Origin: UBA2336 sp964404445
GTDB taxonomy: Bacteria > Bacteroidota > Bacteroidia > Cytophagales > Cyclobacteriaceae
Length of the DNA stretch: 64,000 bases
Assembly (NCBI GenBank): GCA_964404445.1
Contig: CAYOJW010000007.1
Coordinates: 1 to 64,000, forward strand
Direction of reading: 5' to 3'
Shown: in pieces, positions 1 to 7,578 of the stretch
How the letters are laid out: the number at the start of each line of letters is the position of its first letter
How positions within the stretch are numbered: the first letter of the stretch is position 1
Program-made: the position numbers and the translations under genes
Notes under the pieces: model-generated
What the model saw: the letters and a program-made list of their open reading frames with translations, nothing else
Told to the model about the DNA's origin: nothing
Databases searched by the model: none

Positions 1-66
1 GAATAAAATAAATTTCTAATTAAATGTCACCAACCATTTTTGGCACCATTACCATCAAAATAAACC

Positions 67-144
67 ACGTCACATCGAACGCAGTGAGATGTCCCGGTTT
101 TGAGCGCTAATTGACGGGATGTCTCACTGCGTTCGACATGACGT
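67..144. repeat. REP-like imperfect palindrome
   Basis: Two 30-base arms (67-96 and 115-144) are inverted copies matching at 26 of 30 positions around an 18-base spacer. The four differences fall in two dinucleotide blocks (CA..TG in the left arm against TG..CA in the inverted right arm). Within each arm these blocks pair with each other (CATC/GATG on the left, ATGTC/GACAT on the right), so both arms can also fold as separate small hairpins. It lies downstream of the cyclophilin gene. Similar CATGTCGAACGCAGTGAGACA-type repeats are, from memory, common in Bacteroidota genomes. Confidence 0.7.
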
Positions 145-190
145 ATCACTTTGACACAGCCTCTCTTTTTTTGTACCTGTACGGAAACTA

Positions 191-637
191 TTAAAGTGCA
201 TCTACCTCTTTAATCACAACTTTTTCCATTACATCGCCTGCGCGGATCTGATCAATCACATCAAGACCTTCGTAAACTTTACCAAACACGGTATGGTTAC
301 GGTCTAAGTGTTTCGTGGTTTCGCGTGTGTGGCAGATAAAGAACTGCGAGCCTCCGGTATTTCTTCCGGCATGTGCCATCGAAATAACACCACGATCGTG
401 GTGCTGGTTGTCGCCTGTTAATTCGCAATCGATTTTGTAGCCGGGGCCTCCGTTACCGATACCATTTGGGCAACCTCCCTGTATCATAAAGTTGGGGATA
501 ACGCGGTGAAAGATCAGTCCATCGTAAAAGTTATGATCGGCCAGGTCGATGAAGTTCTTAACAGTGTTAGGCGCATCTTTTTCAAAGAATTGAATCTTCA
601 TAACGCCTTTTTTCGTGTGTATTTCAGCTATTTTCAT
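191..637 (-). CDS. cyclophilin-type peptidyl-prolyl isomerase
   Basis: Catalyses cis-trans isomerisation of prolyl bonds during protein folding. The 148-residue protein is a bare cyclophilin domain with the family core visible: FHRVIPNFMIQGG (catalytic Arg and the Phe/Met/Gln pocket), GNGGPGYKI, and SQFFI. No signal peptide is seen, so a cytoplasmic protein is expected. The ATG at 637 is chosen because a longer reading from 658 needs a TTG that is part of the promoter box TACCTTTG (656-663). The gene is divergent from the small ORF at 697. Family assignment is secure; the exact paralogue name is not. Confidence 0.93.
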   Translation of the reverse strand: MKIAEIHTKKGVMKIQFFEKDAPNTVKNFIDLADHNFYDGLIFHRVIPNFMIQGGCPNGIGNGGPGYKIDCELTGDNQHHDRGVISMAHAGRNTGGSQFFICHTRETTKHLDRNHTVFGKVYEGLDVIDQIRAGDVMEKVVIKEVDAL

Positions 638-655
638 GGTGAGATAATTAATGCG

Positions 656-663
656 CAAAGGTA
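656..663 (-). promoter_or_regulatory. TAnnTTTG promoter of cyclophilin gene
   Basis: TACCTTTG on the minus strand, a perfect match to the Bacteroidota -7 box, 18 bases before the ATG at 637. No clear -33 box is seen. It fixes the start codon. Confidence 0.6.
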
Positions 664-684
664 ACAGACCATCGTTTTGAAAGC

Positions 685-692
685 TAATTTTG
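685..692 (+). promoter_or_regulatory. TAnnTTTG box four bases before ATG 697
   Basis: TAATTTTG matches the -7 consensus and is followed by CTGC and then the ATG. A transcript from here would begin at or next to the start codon. Confidence 0.5.
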
Positions 693-696
693 CTGC

Positions 697-954
697 ATGA
701 TAAAGTGTGCGACTAACAAGAAGGTTTACCTGACCGAAGCGCTGGCAGAAGAAGCGCTGGTTGGCGCCCATACGGCATTTAACTATGGGGTTGGTAGTGG
801 CCCGGTTGCAGTATATCGTTGCGAAGATTGCGGATATTATCACCTGACTTCGCGTGGGGCAGTAAACCCCAAATTAAAACAACTGTTTGATGACGGAAGC
901 ATTGCCCGCCAGAAAGAAGCCGATGCCTGGTTAGCCAAACTGAAAAGACGTTAA
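697..954 (+). CDS. small uncharacterised protein with one CxxC
   Basis: An 85-residue protein I do not assign to a named family. It has a single CEDCGYYH knuckle (two Cys plus a nearby His) around residue 43, suggesting half a zinc ribbon, and a Lys-rich C-terminus ending KLKRR. No signal peptide or membrane segment. The ATG is preceded by a perfect -7 box with only four bases between, so the mRNA may be leaderless. It is divergent from the cyclophilin gene and convergent with the desaturase gene. Coding looks real from the promoter and the metal-site pattern; function is unknown. Confidence 0.7.
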   Translation: MIKCATNKKVYLTEALAEEALVGAHTAFNYGVGSGPVAVYRCEDCGYYHLTSRGAVNPKLKQLFDDGSIARQKEADAWLAKLKRR

Positions 955-998
955 CCTGTTTTGATAAGATTCTCTATATAAAACGGTTAAATAAACAT

Positions 999-1985
999 TT
1001 ATACCTCGGCAGCCTGTTTTAAGGTGATCATTTTCCCCTGTTCGGCATCCCATAATTTTAAATCGAAGCACCGGAATATTTCGACAGGGCTTAATGATGT
1101 TGTCGGTGCATTATGCAATTCGGGCATGGCTTCGTATGCTTCGCGCAATCGGTAGAAAGGAATACGCGAATTAACATGATGCACGTGGTGGTAGCCAATG
1201 TTTGCCGTAAACCATTGCATGATGGGGTTCATGGGCATAAAACTGGTTGAGTACCGTGCAGCATTAACGTAAGTCCAGTCATGATTTTCAGAAAACTTTG
1301 CACCCGGAAAATTATGTTGCGCATAAAACAAATACGAACCCGTACCAAACGCCAAAAAAAACGGCATAAACCAGGCAATCCAAAAAGCAGTTGCGCCTAA
1401 AAAATACACTATCGCTGCACCCGCAACGGCATGAAACACCAATGCCAGTAACGAATCTACATGACGCAACGGGCTTTGCACAAACGATTTCAGGTTAAGC
1501 CAATACACAAACAGTGTAACGTAGCCAAAAATTATAGTAAACGGATGCCGGTTAATCAGGTAAATCCGTTTTTCTATTTTAGATAACTTCTGATAGCGTG
1601 TTTTACAGATAGTAGGGTAAGAGCCAATGCCCGAAAGTGTAAGCTTTGAATTATTGTTATGATGGTGTTCATGCGAACGTTTCCAGATTGTTTCCGGTGC
1701 TAATAAGTAAACACCTACTGCCTTCATTAACAGCGATGCCAGTATGGAGTTCTGCAAGATTGCCCGGTGTTGATAATCGTGGTATATGACAAACACACGC
1801 ACATACAGCAAGCCGCATATAATACCGCTAACAATGCGAAGCGACAAATGCAAATAATCCAGCAAGGTTGCTGTAAAAAAGAAAACCGTCAGGAGTAGTG
1901 TAAGTATTGTTTCAAACCAACTTTTGAACCGGTTTTCGATTGCAAATTCTTTGCTGGCCAACAGTATTTCTTTGTCTGTTCGCAT
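999..1985 (-). CDS. membrane fatty acid desaturase
   Basis: Integral-membrane di-iron desaturase that inserts a double bond into an acyl chain, adjusting membrane fluidity. All three histidine clusters are present: HDYQH at residues 69-73, HEHHH at 105-109, and HHVHH near residue 270. Hydrophobic segments lie around residues 27-63, 78-95 and 150-215, giving the usual four-helix layout; 328 residues is a normal length. The ATG at 1985 is used. It is followed on the same strand by an LpxL-like acyltransferase upstream, so both may serve membrane lipid remodelling. Regiospecificity cannot be read from sequence. Confidence 0.93.
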   Translation of the reverse strand: MRTDKEILLASKEFAIENRFKSWFETILTLLLTVFFFTATLLDYLHLSLRIVSGIICGLLYVRVFVIYHDYQHRAILQNSILASLLMKAVGVYLLAPETIWKRSHEHHHNNNSKLTLSGIGSYPTICKTRYQKLSKIEKRIYLINRHPFTIIFGYVTLFVYWLNLKSFVQSPLRHVDSLLALVFHAVAGAAIVYFLGATAFWIAWFMPFFLAFGTGSYLFYAQHNFPGAKFSENHDWTYVNAARYSTSFMPMNPIMQWFTANIGYHHVHHVNSRIPFYRLREAYEAMPELHNAPTTSLSPVEIFRCFDLKLWDAEQGKMITLKQAAEV

Positions 1986-2068
1986 ATAGATTAAAGCCTT
2001 AGGTTACAGGTATATAACTTCACAAGGTAACAAAAAACGGGTGCAAACCTTGAAGGGGTACGAAATAC

Positions 2069-2944
2069 TCAGGTTATATTTTCAGGGCGTTTGTGTTTCC
2101 ACCTGCGGTGCGACCAGAGCCAGGGGACCGGATCACGTTTAATTTCCTGTTCGAGCCGCAACATAAAGGCATGGGATATTTCGTTTTCGGTAGTATTCTT
2201 TGGGTGCTCAACTAACAACTCCGGAAATATCTCGTAGTACCCTCGCTTTATACGTTTTACGTTCATATACACTACCGGGTAATCGAACTTCACGGCTAAT
2301 TTTTCGGTGCCTGTAAAAACCGCAGTATCCTGGTTCAGAAACGTCATCCAGTAAGCCTTATCCTTGGGAGCGGTTTGGTCGGCAATAAAGGCCGTAGCCG
2401 TCAGGCTTGCCCGGTTGGCAACCATATCGCGAAGTGTTTGATGTACCGGTGTAATGCGCGTACCAAAACGTGTGCGCATACGGGTTAGCATCCGCTCGAA
2501 ATAAATATTCGACAACGGACGGTAAATCACAACCAATGGATAACCGGTAGCTAATGTAAAGCCGGGGCCGGCCCATTCCCAGTTTCCGTAATGCCCCATA
2601 ACAATGATAAAATTTTTTCCTTCGGCTTTCATGCGCATCAACCAATCGGTATGATGAAATACACAACGTTTTTGAGATTCGACTGCATCCATGCGCAGTG
2701 TTTTTAATGTTTCCAGGATAAGATCGCAGAGGTAACGGTAGTAGTCTTCACAAAGCTGATTAATTTCAGCAGGTGTTTTTTCCGGGAAGGAGTTGGTCAG
2801 GTTTTTAACAACTACCTTTTTACGGTAGCCGCTCAGTTTTAACAACCGAAACAAAATATTCGACAGGCCATATAAAGCGGTAAAGGGCAAAGACGCAACG
2901 AAGTATATAAACGGATAGAGCGCGTAGTAGAGAAAAGCCTGCAT
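2069..2944 (-). CDS. LpxL/HtrB-like lipid acyltransferase
   Basis: Acyl-ACP-dependent acyltransferase of the lipid A late-acylation family, acting at the inner membrane. The 291-residue protein has one N-terminal hydrophobic segment (residues 3-35) and the catalytic H-x4-E motif in MGHYGNWEW (His118, Glu123), close to the family length of about 300. A possible promoter, TAACTTTA with TTTC 20 bases upstream, sits 14 bases before the ATG. In Bacteroidota such enzymes may acylate lipid A or ornithine/glycine lipids, so the exact acceptor is uncertain. Confidence 0.88.
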   Translation of the reverse strand: MQAFLYYALYPFIYFVASLPFTALYGLSNILFRLLKLSGYRKKVVVKNLTNSFPEKTPAEINQLCEDYYRYLCDLILETLKTLRMDAVESQKRCVFHHTDWLMRMKAEGKNFIIVMGHYGNWEWAGPGFTLATGYPLVVIYRPLSNIYFERMLTRMRTRFGTRITPVHQTLRDMVANRASLTATAFIADQTAPKDKAYWMTFLNQDTAVFTGTEKLAVKFDYPVVYMNVKRIKRGYYEIFPELLVEHPKNTTENEISHAFMLRLEQEIKRDPVPWLWSHRRWKHKRPENIT

Positions 2945-2997
2945 TTTTAAATCTTTGTTAAAGTTAGTGTTTATTTATCAGTGCAGGAAACATCACT

Positions 2998-4638
2998 CTA
3001 CTTCTTCGTCCGTTCAATCTCTCGCAGGTTTTCCATCTTTTTATTCCGGAGGAATCCGGTAATGTCTTCAAAGTGTTCTTTAATGCGCTTGTTACCAAAC
3101 TCAAACACCTTGGTTGCGAGGCCATCTAAGAAATCGCGGTCGTGCGAAACCAATATTAACGTGCCGTCAAAATCGCGCAAGGCATCTTTCAGAATATCTT
3201 TTGTTTTGATGTCGAGGTGGTTGGTTGGCTCATCGAGTATCAACAGGTTTACCGGTTGCAGCAAAAGTTTAATCATGGCCAACCGCGTTTTTTCACCGCC
3301 TGACAATACCTTCACTTTTTTCTCGATGGTATCACCACTGAACATAAACGCCCCGAGAATATCTTTGATCTTCGAGCGAATATCACCAAAGGCAATCTGA
3401 TCTATGGTTTGAAAAACCGTAAGCTCGCCATCTAACAGCGAAGCCTGATTTTGTGCGAAATACCCGATCTGCGCTCCATGACCAATTTGCAGTTTACCCT
3501 CAAAATCAATCTCGCCCATAATGGCTTTTACGAATGTTGATTTACCTTCGCCATTCTTCCCGACAAAAGCAACCTTTTCGCCACGGGCAATGGTTACCGA
3601 TGCGTTATTAAATACAACATGGTCGCCATATTTTTTTGTCAGGTCTTCGGCAATTACCGGGTAATTGCCCGAGCGTGGGGCAGGAGGGAATTTTAAGTTC
3701 AACGCAGAAGTATCGACTTCATCTACCTGAATAATTTCAATTTTTTCGAGCATCTTCACCCGCGACTGCACTTGCAACGTTTTAGAATACGTGCCCTTGA
3801 AGCGATCAATAAATTGCTGAATATCGGCTATCTCTTTTTGCTGATCGTCAAACTGTTTTTGTTGCTGTTCGCGTCTTTCCTTACGGAGTTGCAAATAGTG
3901 CGTGTATTTGGCTTTGTAATCGTAAATACGGCCCATTGTTACTTCGATGGTGCGGTTGGTAAGGTTATCGACAAATGTTTTATCGTGGCTGATTACAATT
4001 ACCGCACGGGCGTTGTTGATCAAAAAATCTTCGAGCCATTGAATAGACTCAATGTCCATGTGGTTGGTAGGTTCATCCAGCAAAATTAAATCAGGTTTTT
4101 GCAACAGTATTTTTGCCAGTTCAATGCGCATACGCCAGCCACCGCTAAACTCGCTGGTGGGGCGTGTGAAATCCGACCGAAGAAACCCAAGTCCCATTAA
4201 CGTTTTCTCAACCTCGGCATCGTAATTGATTTCCTCGATGGAGTAATATTTTTCACTCAGTTCCGATACCTGTTCAATGATTTTAGAATACTCATCCGAT
4301 TCGTAATCGGTACGGGTTTCGAGTTGTTTGTTCAGTTCGTCCATCTGCTGTTTCATGCCGTGGATTTTCCCGAAAGCTTTCGATGCTTCTTCAAAAACCG
4401 TGGCATTATCTTCGGTAAGCAAGTGTTGCGGAAGGTAGGCAATCACCGCATCCTTTGGGGCAGAAATCTTGCCACGGGTAGGCTTATTAACCCCGGCAAT
4501 TATTTTCAACAGCGTTGATTTGCCCGCCCCGTTTTTGCCCATCAGGGCTATGCGGTCGTTATCGTTGATGTTAAACGTGATGTCTTTAAAGAGTGCTGAA
4601 CCGTTGAATTCTACGGTTACCGCGTCAACTGAAATCAT
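2998..4638 (-). CDS. ABC-F family ATPase
   Basis: A soluble twin-ATPase of the ABC-F type, known to act on the ribosome (translation factors and antibiotic-protection proteins). The 546-residue protein has two complete cassettes: GKNGAGKS with a FSGGWRMR signature and DEPTNHMD box, then GKNGEGKS with LSGGEKTR and DEPTNHLD. Between them is the Lys/Gln/Glu-rich linker that reaches the tRNA site, and there are no membrane segments. The ATG at 4638 (MISVDAV) is preferred over an upstream in-frame start because a complete promoter (TATCTTTG, ATTG 18 bases upstream) lies just before it. EttA/Uup-type housekeeping role is likelier than drug resistance. Confidence 0.92.
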   Translation of the reverse strand: MISVDAVTVEFNGSALFKDITFNINDNDRIALMGKNGAGKSTLLKIIAGVNKPTRGKISAPKDAVIAYLPQHLLTEDNATVFEEASKAFGKIHGMKQQMDELNKQLETRTDYESDEYSKIIEQVSELSEKYYSIEEINYDAEVEKTLMGLGFLRSDFTRPTSEFSGGWRMRIELAKILLQKPDLILLDEPTNHMDIESIQWLEDFLINNARAVIVISHDKTFVDNLTNRTIEVTMGRIYDYKAKYTHYLQLRKERREQQQKQFDDQQKEIADIQQFIDRFKGTYSKTLQVQSRVKMLEKIEIIQVDEVDTSALNLKFPPAPRSGNYPVIAEDLTKKYGDHVVFNNASVTIARGEKVAFVGKNGEGKSTFVKAIMGEIDFEGKLQIGHGAQIGYFAQNQASLLDGELTVFQTIDQIAFGDIRSKIKDILGAFMFSGDTIEKKVKVLSGGEKTRLAMIKLLLQPVNLLILDEPTNHLDIKTKDILKDALRDFDGTLILVSHDRDFLDGLATKVFEFGNKRIKEHFEDITGFLRNKKMENLREIERTKK

Positions 4639-4657
4639 ATTCCTGAAAAATAAGCCG

Positions 4658-4687
4658 CAAAGATACCGCTTTTCGAGAGTTGACAAT
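4658..4687 (-). promoter_or_regulatory. promoter of ABC-F gene
   Basis: Minus-strand TATCTTTG (4658-4665) with ATTG (4684-4687) 18 bases upstream, 19 bases before the ATG at 4638. A strong Bacteroidota-type promoter. Confidence 0.65.
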
Positions 4688-4823
4688 ATCCGCCCTGCGA
4701 AATTTGCCTGCCGGATTATAACCGTTTAAATCCGGTGAAAGCCAACAGCATCCATTCGTTTTTTTTCAGCCTATCGCATAACATTTCAAAATTTACTATA
4801 TCTTGAACGAAAACAATCATAAT

Positions 4824-5192
4824 ATGATCATCGGTATAGTTCTCATTGTTTTAGTTGGCAGGGCATTTTATCAACTCGCGCACGAATACGATAAAAGCAG
4901 GTGGGGCTATGCCATTGCCGGTGTTGCATCATATTATATCGGGTTGTTTACATCGGCATTTATAGTGGGTATTGTTATCGAACTGATAAGTCCTGGCACC
5001 ATCACCGAATCGAACGAAAATATGTTTGGATTGTTGGCCATACCCTTTGGAGCATTGGTGTGCTGGGGATTTTATACCTGGCTAAAACGCAGCTGGGAAC
5101 GCGCCCGAAGCGCAGAAGCATTGAATACATTGGACACGTTAGATGGTGAAATGATCAACAACGACCATACCCCCAATACTGATACAGTATAA
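4824..5192 (+). CDS. small membrane protein, unknown function
   Basis: A 122-residue protein with three predicted membrane helices (about residues 1-15, 28-58, 68-86) and a hydrophilic acidic C-terminal tail rich in Asn/Asp/Thr. I do not recognise the family. The ATG at 4824 is preferred over an in-frame TTG at 4803. It precedes an orphan ABC ATPase by 42 bases on the same strand, so the two may be co-transcribed, but the protein lacks the loops expected of an ABC permease. Confidence 0.72.
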   Translation: MIIGIVLIVLVGRAFYQLAHEYDKSRWGYAIAGVASYYIGLFTSAFIVGIVIELISPGTITESNENMFGLLAIPFGALVCWGFYTWLKRSWERARSAEALNTLDTLDGEMINNDHTPNTDTV

Positions 5193-5234
5193 CTTATATT
5201 ATTTGAGCAACCTTCGTAGTTACCCGATAAATAA

Positions 5235-6230
5235 ATGCCTCTTTTAAAAGTTTCAAACATTACCAGGCAGATTGAAAATACTACTGCCGTTAACAACGTT
5301 AGTTTTTCGCAAAACAAATTACAGCGCATTGCCATAGCCGGTGAAACCGGTTCGGGCAAAAGCACATTATTAAAAATGATTGCCGGGCTGGTTCAACCCG
5401 ATAACGGAACCATTCTGTTTGAAAATAAACCGATTGCAGGACCTGATGAAAAATTGGTTGCCGGACATCCGGCCATTGCGTACCTGTCGCAGCATTTTGA
5501 GCTTCAGAAATTTTTGCGGGTTGAACAGATATTAGATTACGCCAACAATCTGACCGATGACGAAGCCCTCACACTTTTTGAAGTCTGCAAGATCGATCAC
5601 CTGCTGAAACGAAAAACCGATGAGTTATCGGGTGGCGAAAAACAACGCATTGCTATCGCGCGACTGCTGATCAGCACGCCCAGACTGTTGTTGTTAGACG
5701 AGCCTTTCTCGAACCTCGACATGGCACAGCGCAATACATTAAAAAATGTGTTAGACGATATTTGTAAAGGTTTAAAAATCACCTGCATACTTGTATCGCA
5801 CGATCCCAACGATGTATTGGCCTGGGCCGACCTGTTGTTGATCATGAAAGACGGAAAAATCGTACAAAAAGGCAGCCCGGAAACCGTGTATAAAATGCCG
5901 GCTAACGCCTACACCGCTGGTTTGTTAGGCCGGTTTACGGAGGTTGACGTACAATATACCGAATTGTTTATACCGGGGAGGAGAAACCTGAAACAGAAAA
6001 CGCTGTTCCTAAGGCCGGAAAACCTCCAGCTTACTAAGCGCGACCCTAAAGCGTTAAAAGGAAAAATTTTGGGCGTTACCTTTGGCGGCAACTATTACGA
6101 ATTAGATGTGCTGGCAGCCGGGCAGGAGTGGTTGGTACAAACGGCTAACAGCAAATTCAAAACTGGCGACACCGTGTATATTTCGCTGTCGGCTGAGTAT
6201 ATTGCATGGTTAAAAAAATTAAAGGCATAA
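5235..6230 (+). CDS. orphan ABC importer-type ATPase with TOBE domain
   Basis: ATP-binding subunit of the PotA/FbpC/MalK type. Walker A GETGSGKST (residues 36-44), signature LSGGEKQR, and Walker B LLLLDEP are intact. After residue about 240 there is a TOBE-like regulatory region (RPENLQL, then GNYYELDV). Length 331 suits the class. Such ATPases normally drive a binding-protein-dependent importer, but no permease or binding protein is nearby: the neighbours are a small membrane protein and a lone receiver whose ATG overlaps this stop (TAATG). It may energise permeases encoded elsewhere or have a non-transport role. Confidence 0.88.
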   Translation: MPLLKVSNITRQIENTTAVNNVSFSQNKLQRIAIAGETGSGKSTLLKMIAGLVQPDNGTILFENKPIAGPDEKLVAGHPAIAYLSQHFELQKFLRVEQILDYANNLTDDEALTLFEVCKIDHLLKRKTDELSGGEKQRIAIARLLISTPRLLLLDEPFSNLDMAQRNTLKNVLDDICKGLKITCILVSHDPNDVLAWADLLLIMKDGKIVQKGSPETVYKMPANAYTAGLLGRFTEVDVQYTELFIPGRRNLKQKTLFLRPENLQLTKRDPKALKGKILGVTFGGNYYELDVLAAGQEWLVQTANSKFKTGDTVYISLSAEYIAWLKKLKA

Positions 6231-6595
6231 TGTCTATGAAGATACTCGTTTGCGAAGATGACGATGTTGTTGTAAAGTTAGTGGAAGTAGCCCTCAGCAA
6301 CGAAAACGTTGCGCTAACCATTACCCGCCACGGGCAGGATGCCATCGATTTGTTAGAGGGCGGCCAGGTGTTCGATCTTATTTTAACCGATCTGCACATG
6401 CCGCACCGCAACGGTGACGATATTCTTCATGTAGTGCGACAGGACTTGAAACTCACAACACCTATCATCATGTTGTCGTCAGACGGTGAAGAAGAAGTTA
6501 TTGACCTGGCGCTGAGGTTAGGCACAAACGACTTTATCGTGAAACCACTTACCGTAGATAAAATTCTAAAAAAGGTGAAGAAGTATTTGGTTTAA
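6230..6595 (+). CDS. single-domain response regulator (CheY-like)
   Basis: A stand-alone receiver of 121 residues: acidic cluster CEDDD, phospho-acceptor Asp54 in LTDLHMP, switch Ser in MLSSDG, and the conserved Lys in FIVKPL. No output domain. The start ATG overlaps the stop of the ABC ATPase gene, so translation is probably coupled; a second Met two codons later is an equally good start. Single receivers act as phosphate shuttles or by protein contact. No kinase is adjacent, so the partner is unknown. Confidence 0.9.
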   Translation: MSMKILVCEDDDVVVKLVEVALSNENVALTITRHGQDAIDLLEGGQVFDLILTDLHMPHRNGDDILHVVRQDLKLTTPIIMLSSDGEEEVIDLALRLGTNDFIVKPLTVDKILKKVKKYLV

Positions 6596-6642
6596 TGCTA
6601 TACAATATTGCAACGAGAGGTGTTGTATCGCTAAAACCCATT

Positions 6643-7038
6643 TCAAATTGAAATATAATTCCTGAAAATATTATTTCCTCCATACAGAAGACCGATTGAG
6701 ATTAATAAACAGGGGAGTATTCCGCAAAGGAGTGCATGCGATATATCGGCCCTGATTAGGACAAGTACGATATAAATGATAAATCCGATCCCGAATTTTA
6801 GCATTCGCTCAATCCCATCCATGTCTTTCGTTTTTGAAACAAAAAAATAAGGGATCAGTATGCTTAACAAAAATGCCCCGAACCGACTGTTCATTGTTGC
6901 GTCATGGTCTAACGTCATATACCCGATGATTGACATCAACACAATGTTCAAAAGAATTAGAAAGAAACCGTTTATGATTCTTCTCGCAATTGACTTTTTT
7001 ATTACAGATTCCATAGTTTTTAAGGTTTGGTTATCCAT
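6643..7038 (-). CDS. four-helix membrane protein, unknown function
   Basis: A 131-residue protein with four predicted membrane helices (about residues 20-42, 51-66, 83-97, 103-120) and short polar loops; the N-terminus is Lys/Arg rich. Not recognised as a named family. It is convergent with the receiver gene. The minus-strand GATATTTG about 13 bases before the ATG is a one-mismatch -7 box. Confidence 0.7.
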   Translation of the reverse strand: MDNQTLKTMESVIKKSIARRIINGFFLILLNIVLMSIIGYMTLDHDATMNSRFGAFLLSILIPYFFVSKTKDMDGIERMLKFGIGFIIYIVLVLIRADISHALLCGILPCLLISIGLLYGGNNIFRNYISI

Positions 7039-7076
7039 TATTTAACCAAATATCGTACCTAAAAATATTTTTAACC

Positions 7077-7484
7077 CTAAACAATACTTCCGTAATCGAT
7101 CACCAATTCTTCGCCCGCTTTAATATCGCGTAATGTTTCAAAATAATCGCCATCGGCAATGGAGTGTACATTGGGGGAGTCGGAGTGGTTCAGGAAAACC
7201 GACACATCCATTTTTTTAAATCCTCCGGCCGGTACAAAATAATTCAAATCATCATCATATAAACAGTAATTCTCTACCATAAAACGGGCATGAGGCGGCA
7301 GGGCATCTACCTCTTGTTTCGATAATGTAATCCATTCTTCGGCCGGATCGGGCGCACCAAACATATCGCGGCAACCTTTGGGAATATCCACTAAAGCAAA
7401 TACCCCGACACCGGCAATGGGCGAGGGGCGAAGCATCACATACGTGTGGGTGGTTAGCTCGGCTAACAAAGCATCTTTAGACAT
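7077..7484 (-). CDS. SET domain protein
   Basis: A minimal SET domain, the fold of protein lysine methyltransferases. Visible landmarks are the N-terminal SPIAGVGVFA (SAM-binding GxG region), NHSDSPN, and GEELVIDYG at the C-terminus, giving about 135 residues with no pre-SET or post-SET cysteines. The Met at 7484 begins just before the domain; in-frame Mets at 7532 and 7547 would add an N-terminal tail with no similarity to the domain. Bacterial SET proteins of this size have few known substrates. It is divergent from the HelD-type helicase gene. Confidence 0.85.
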   Translation of the reverse strand: MSKDALLAELTTHTYVMLRPSPIAGVGVFALVDIPKGCRDMFGAPDPAEEWITLSKQEVDALPPHARFMVENYCLYDDDLNYFVPAGGFKKMDVSVFLNHSDSPNVHSIADGDYFETLRDIKAGEELVIDYGSIV

Positions 7485-7566
7485 ACTGCAAGGTGCACAA
7501 AAAACAGATGTGTTGGGTAAGTCGTTCTTCATAAAAACTATGCACAACCTTTCGACTCGAAACGAT

Positions 7567-7574
7567 TATCTTTG
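7567..7574 (+). promoter_or_regulatory. TAnnTTTG box four bases before helicase ATG
   Basis: TATCTTTG, then CCGG, then ATG at 7579. Perfect -7 box; the predicted transcript start coincides with the start codon, implying a leaderless mRNA. Confidence 0.55.
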
Positions 7575-7578
7575 CCGG

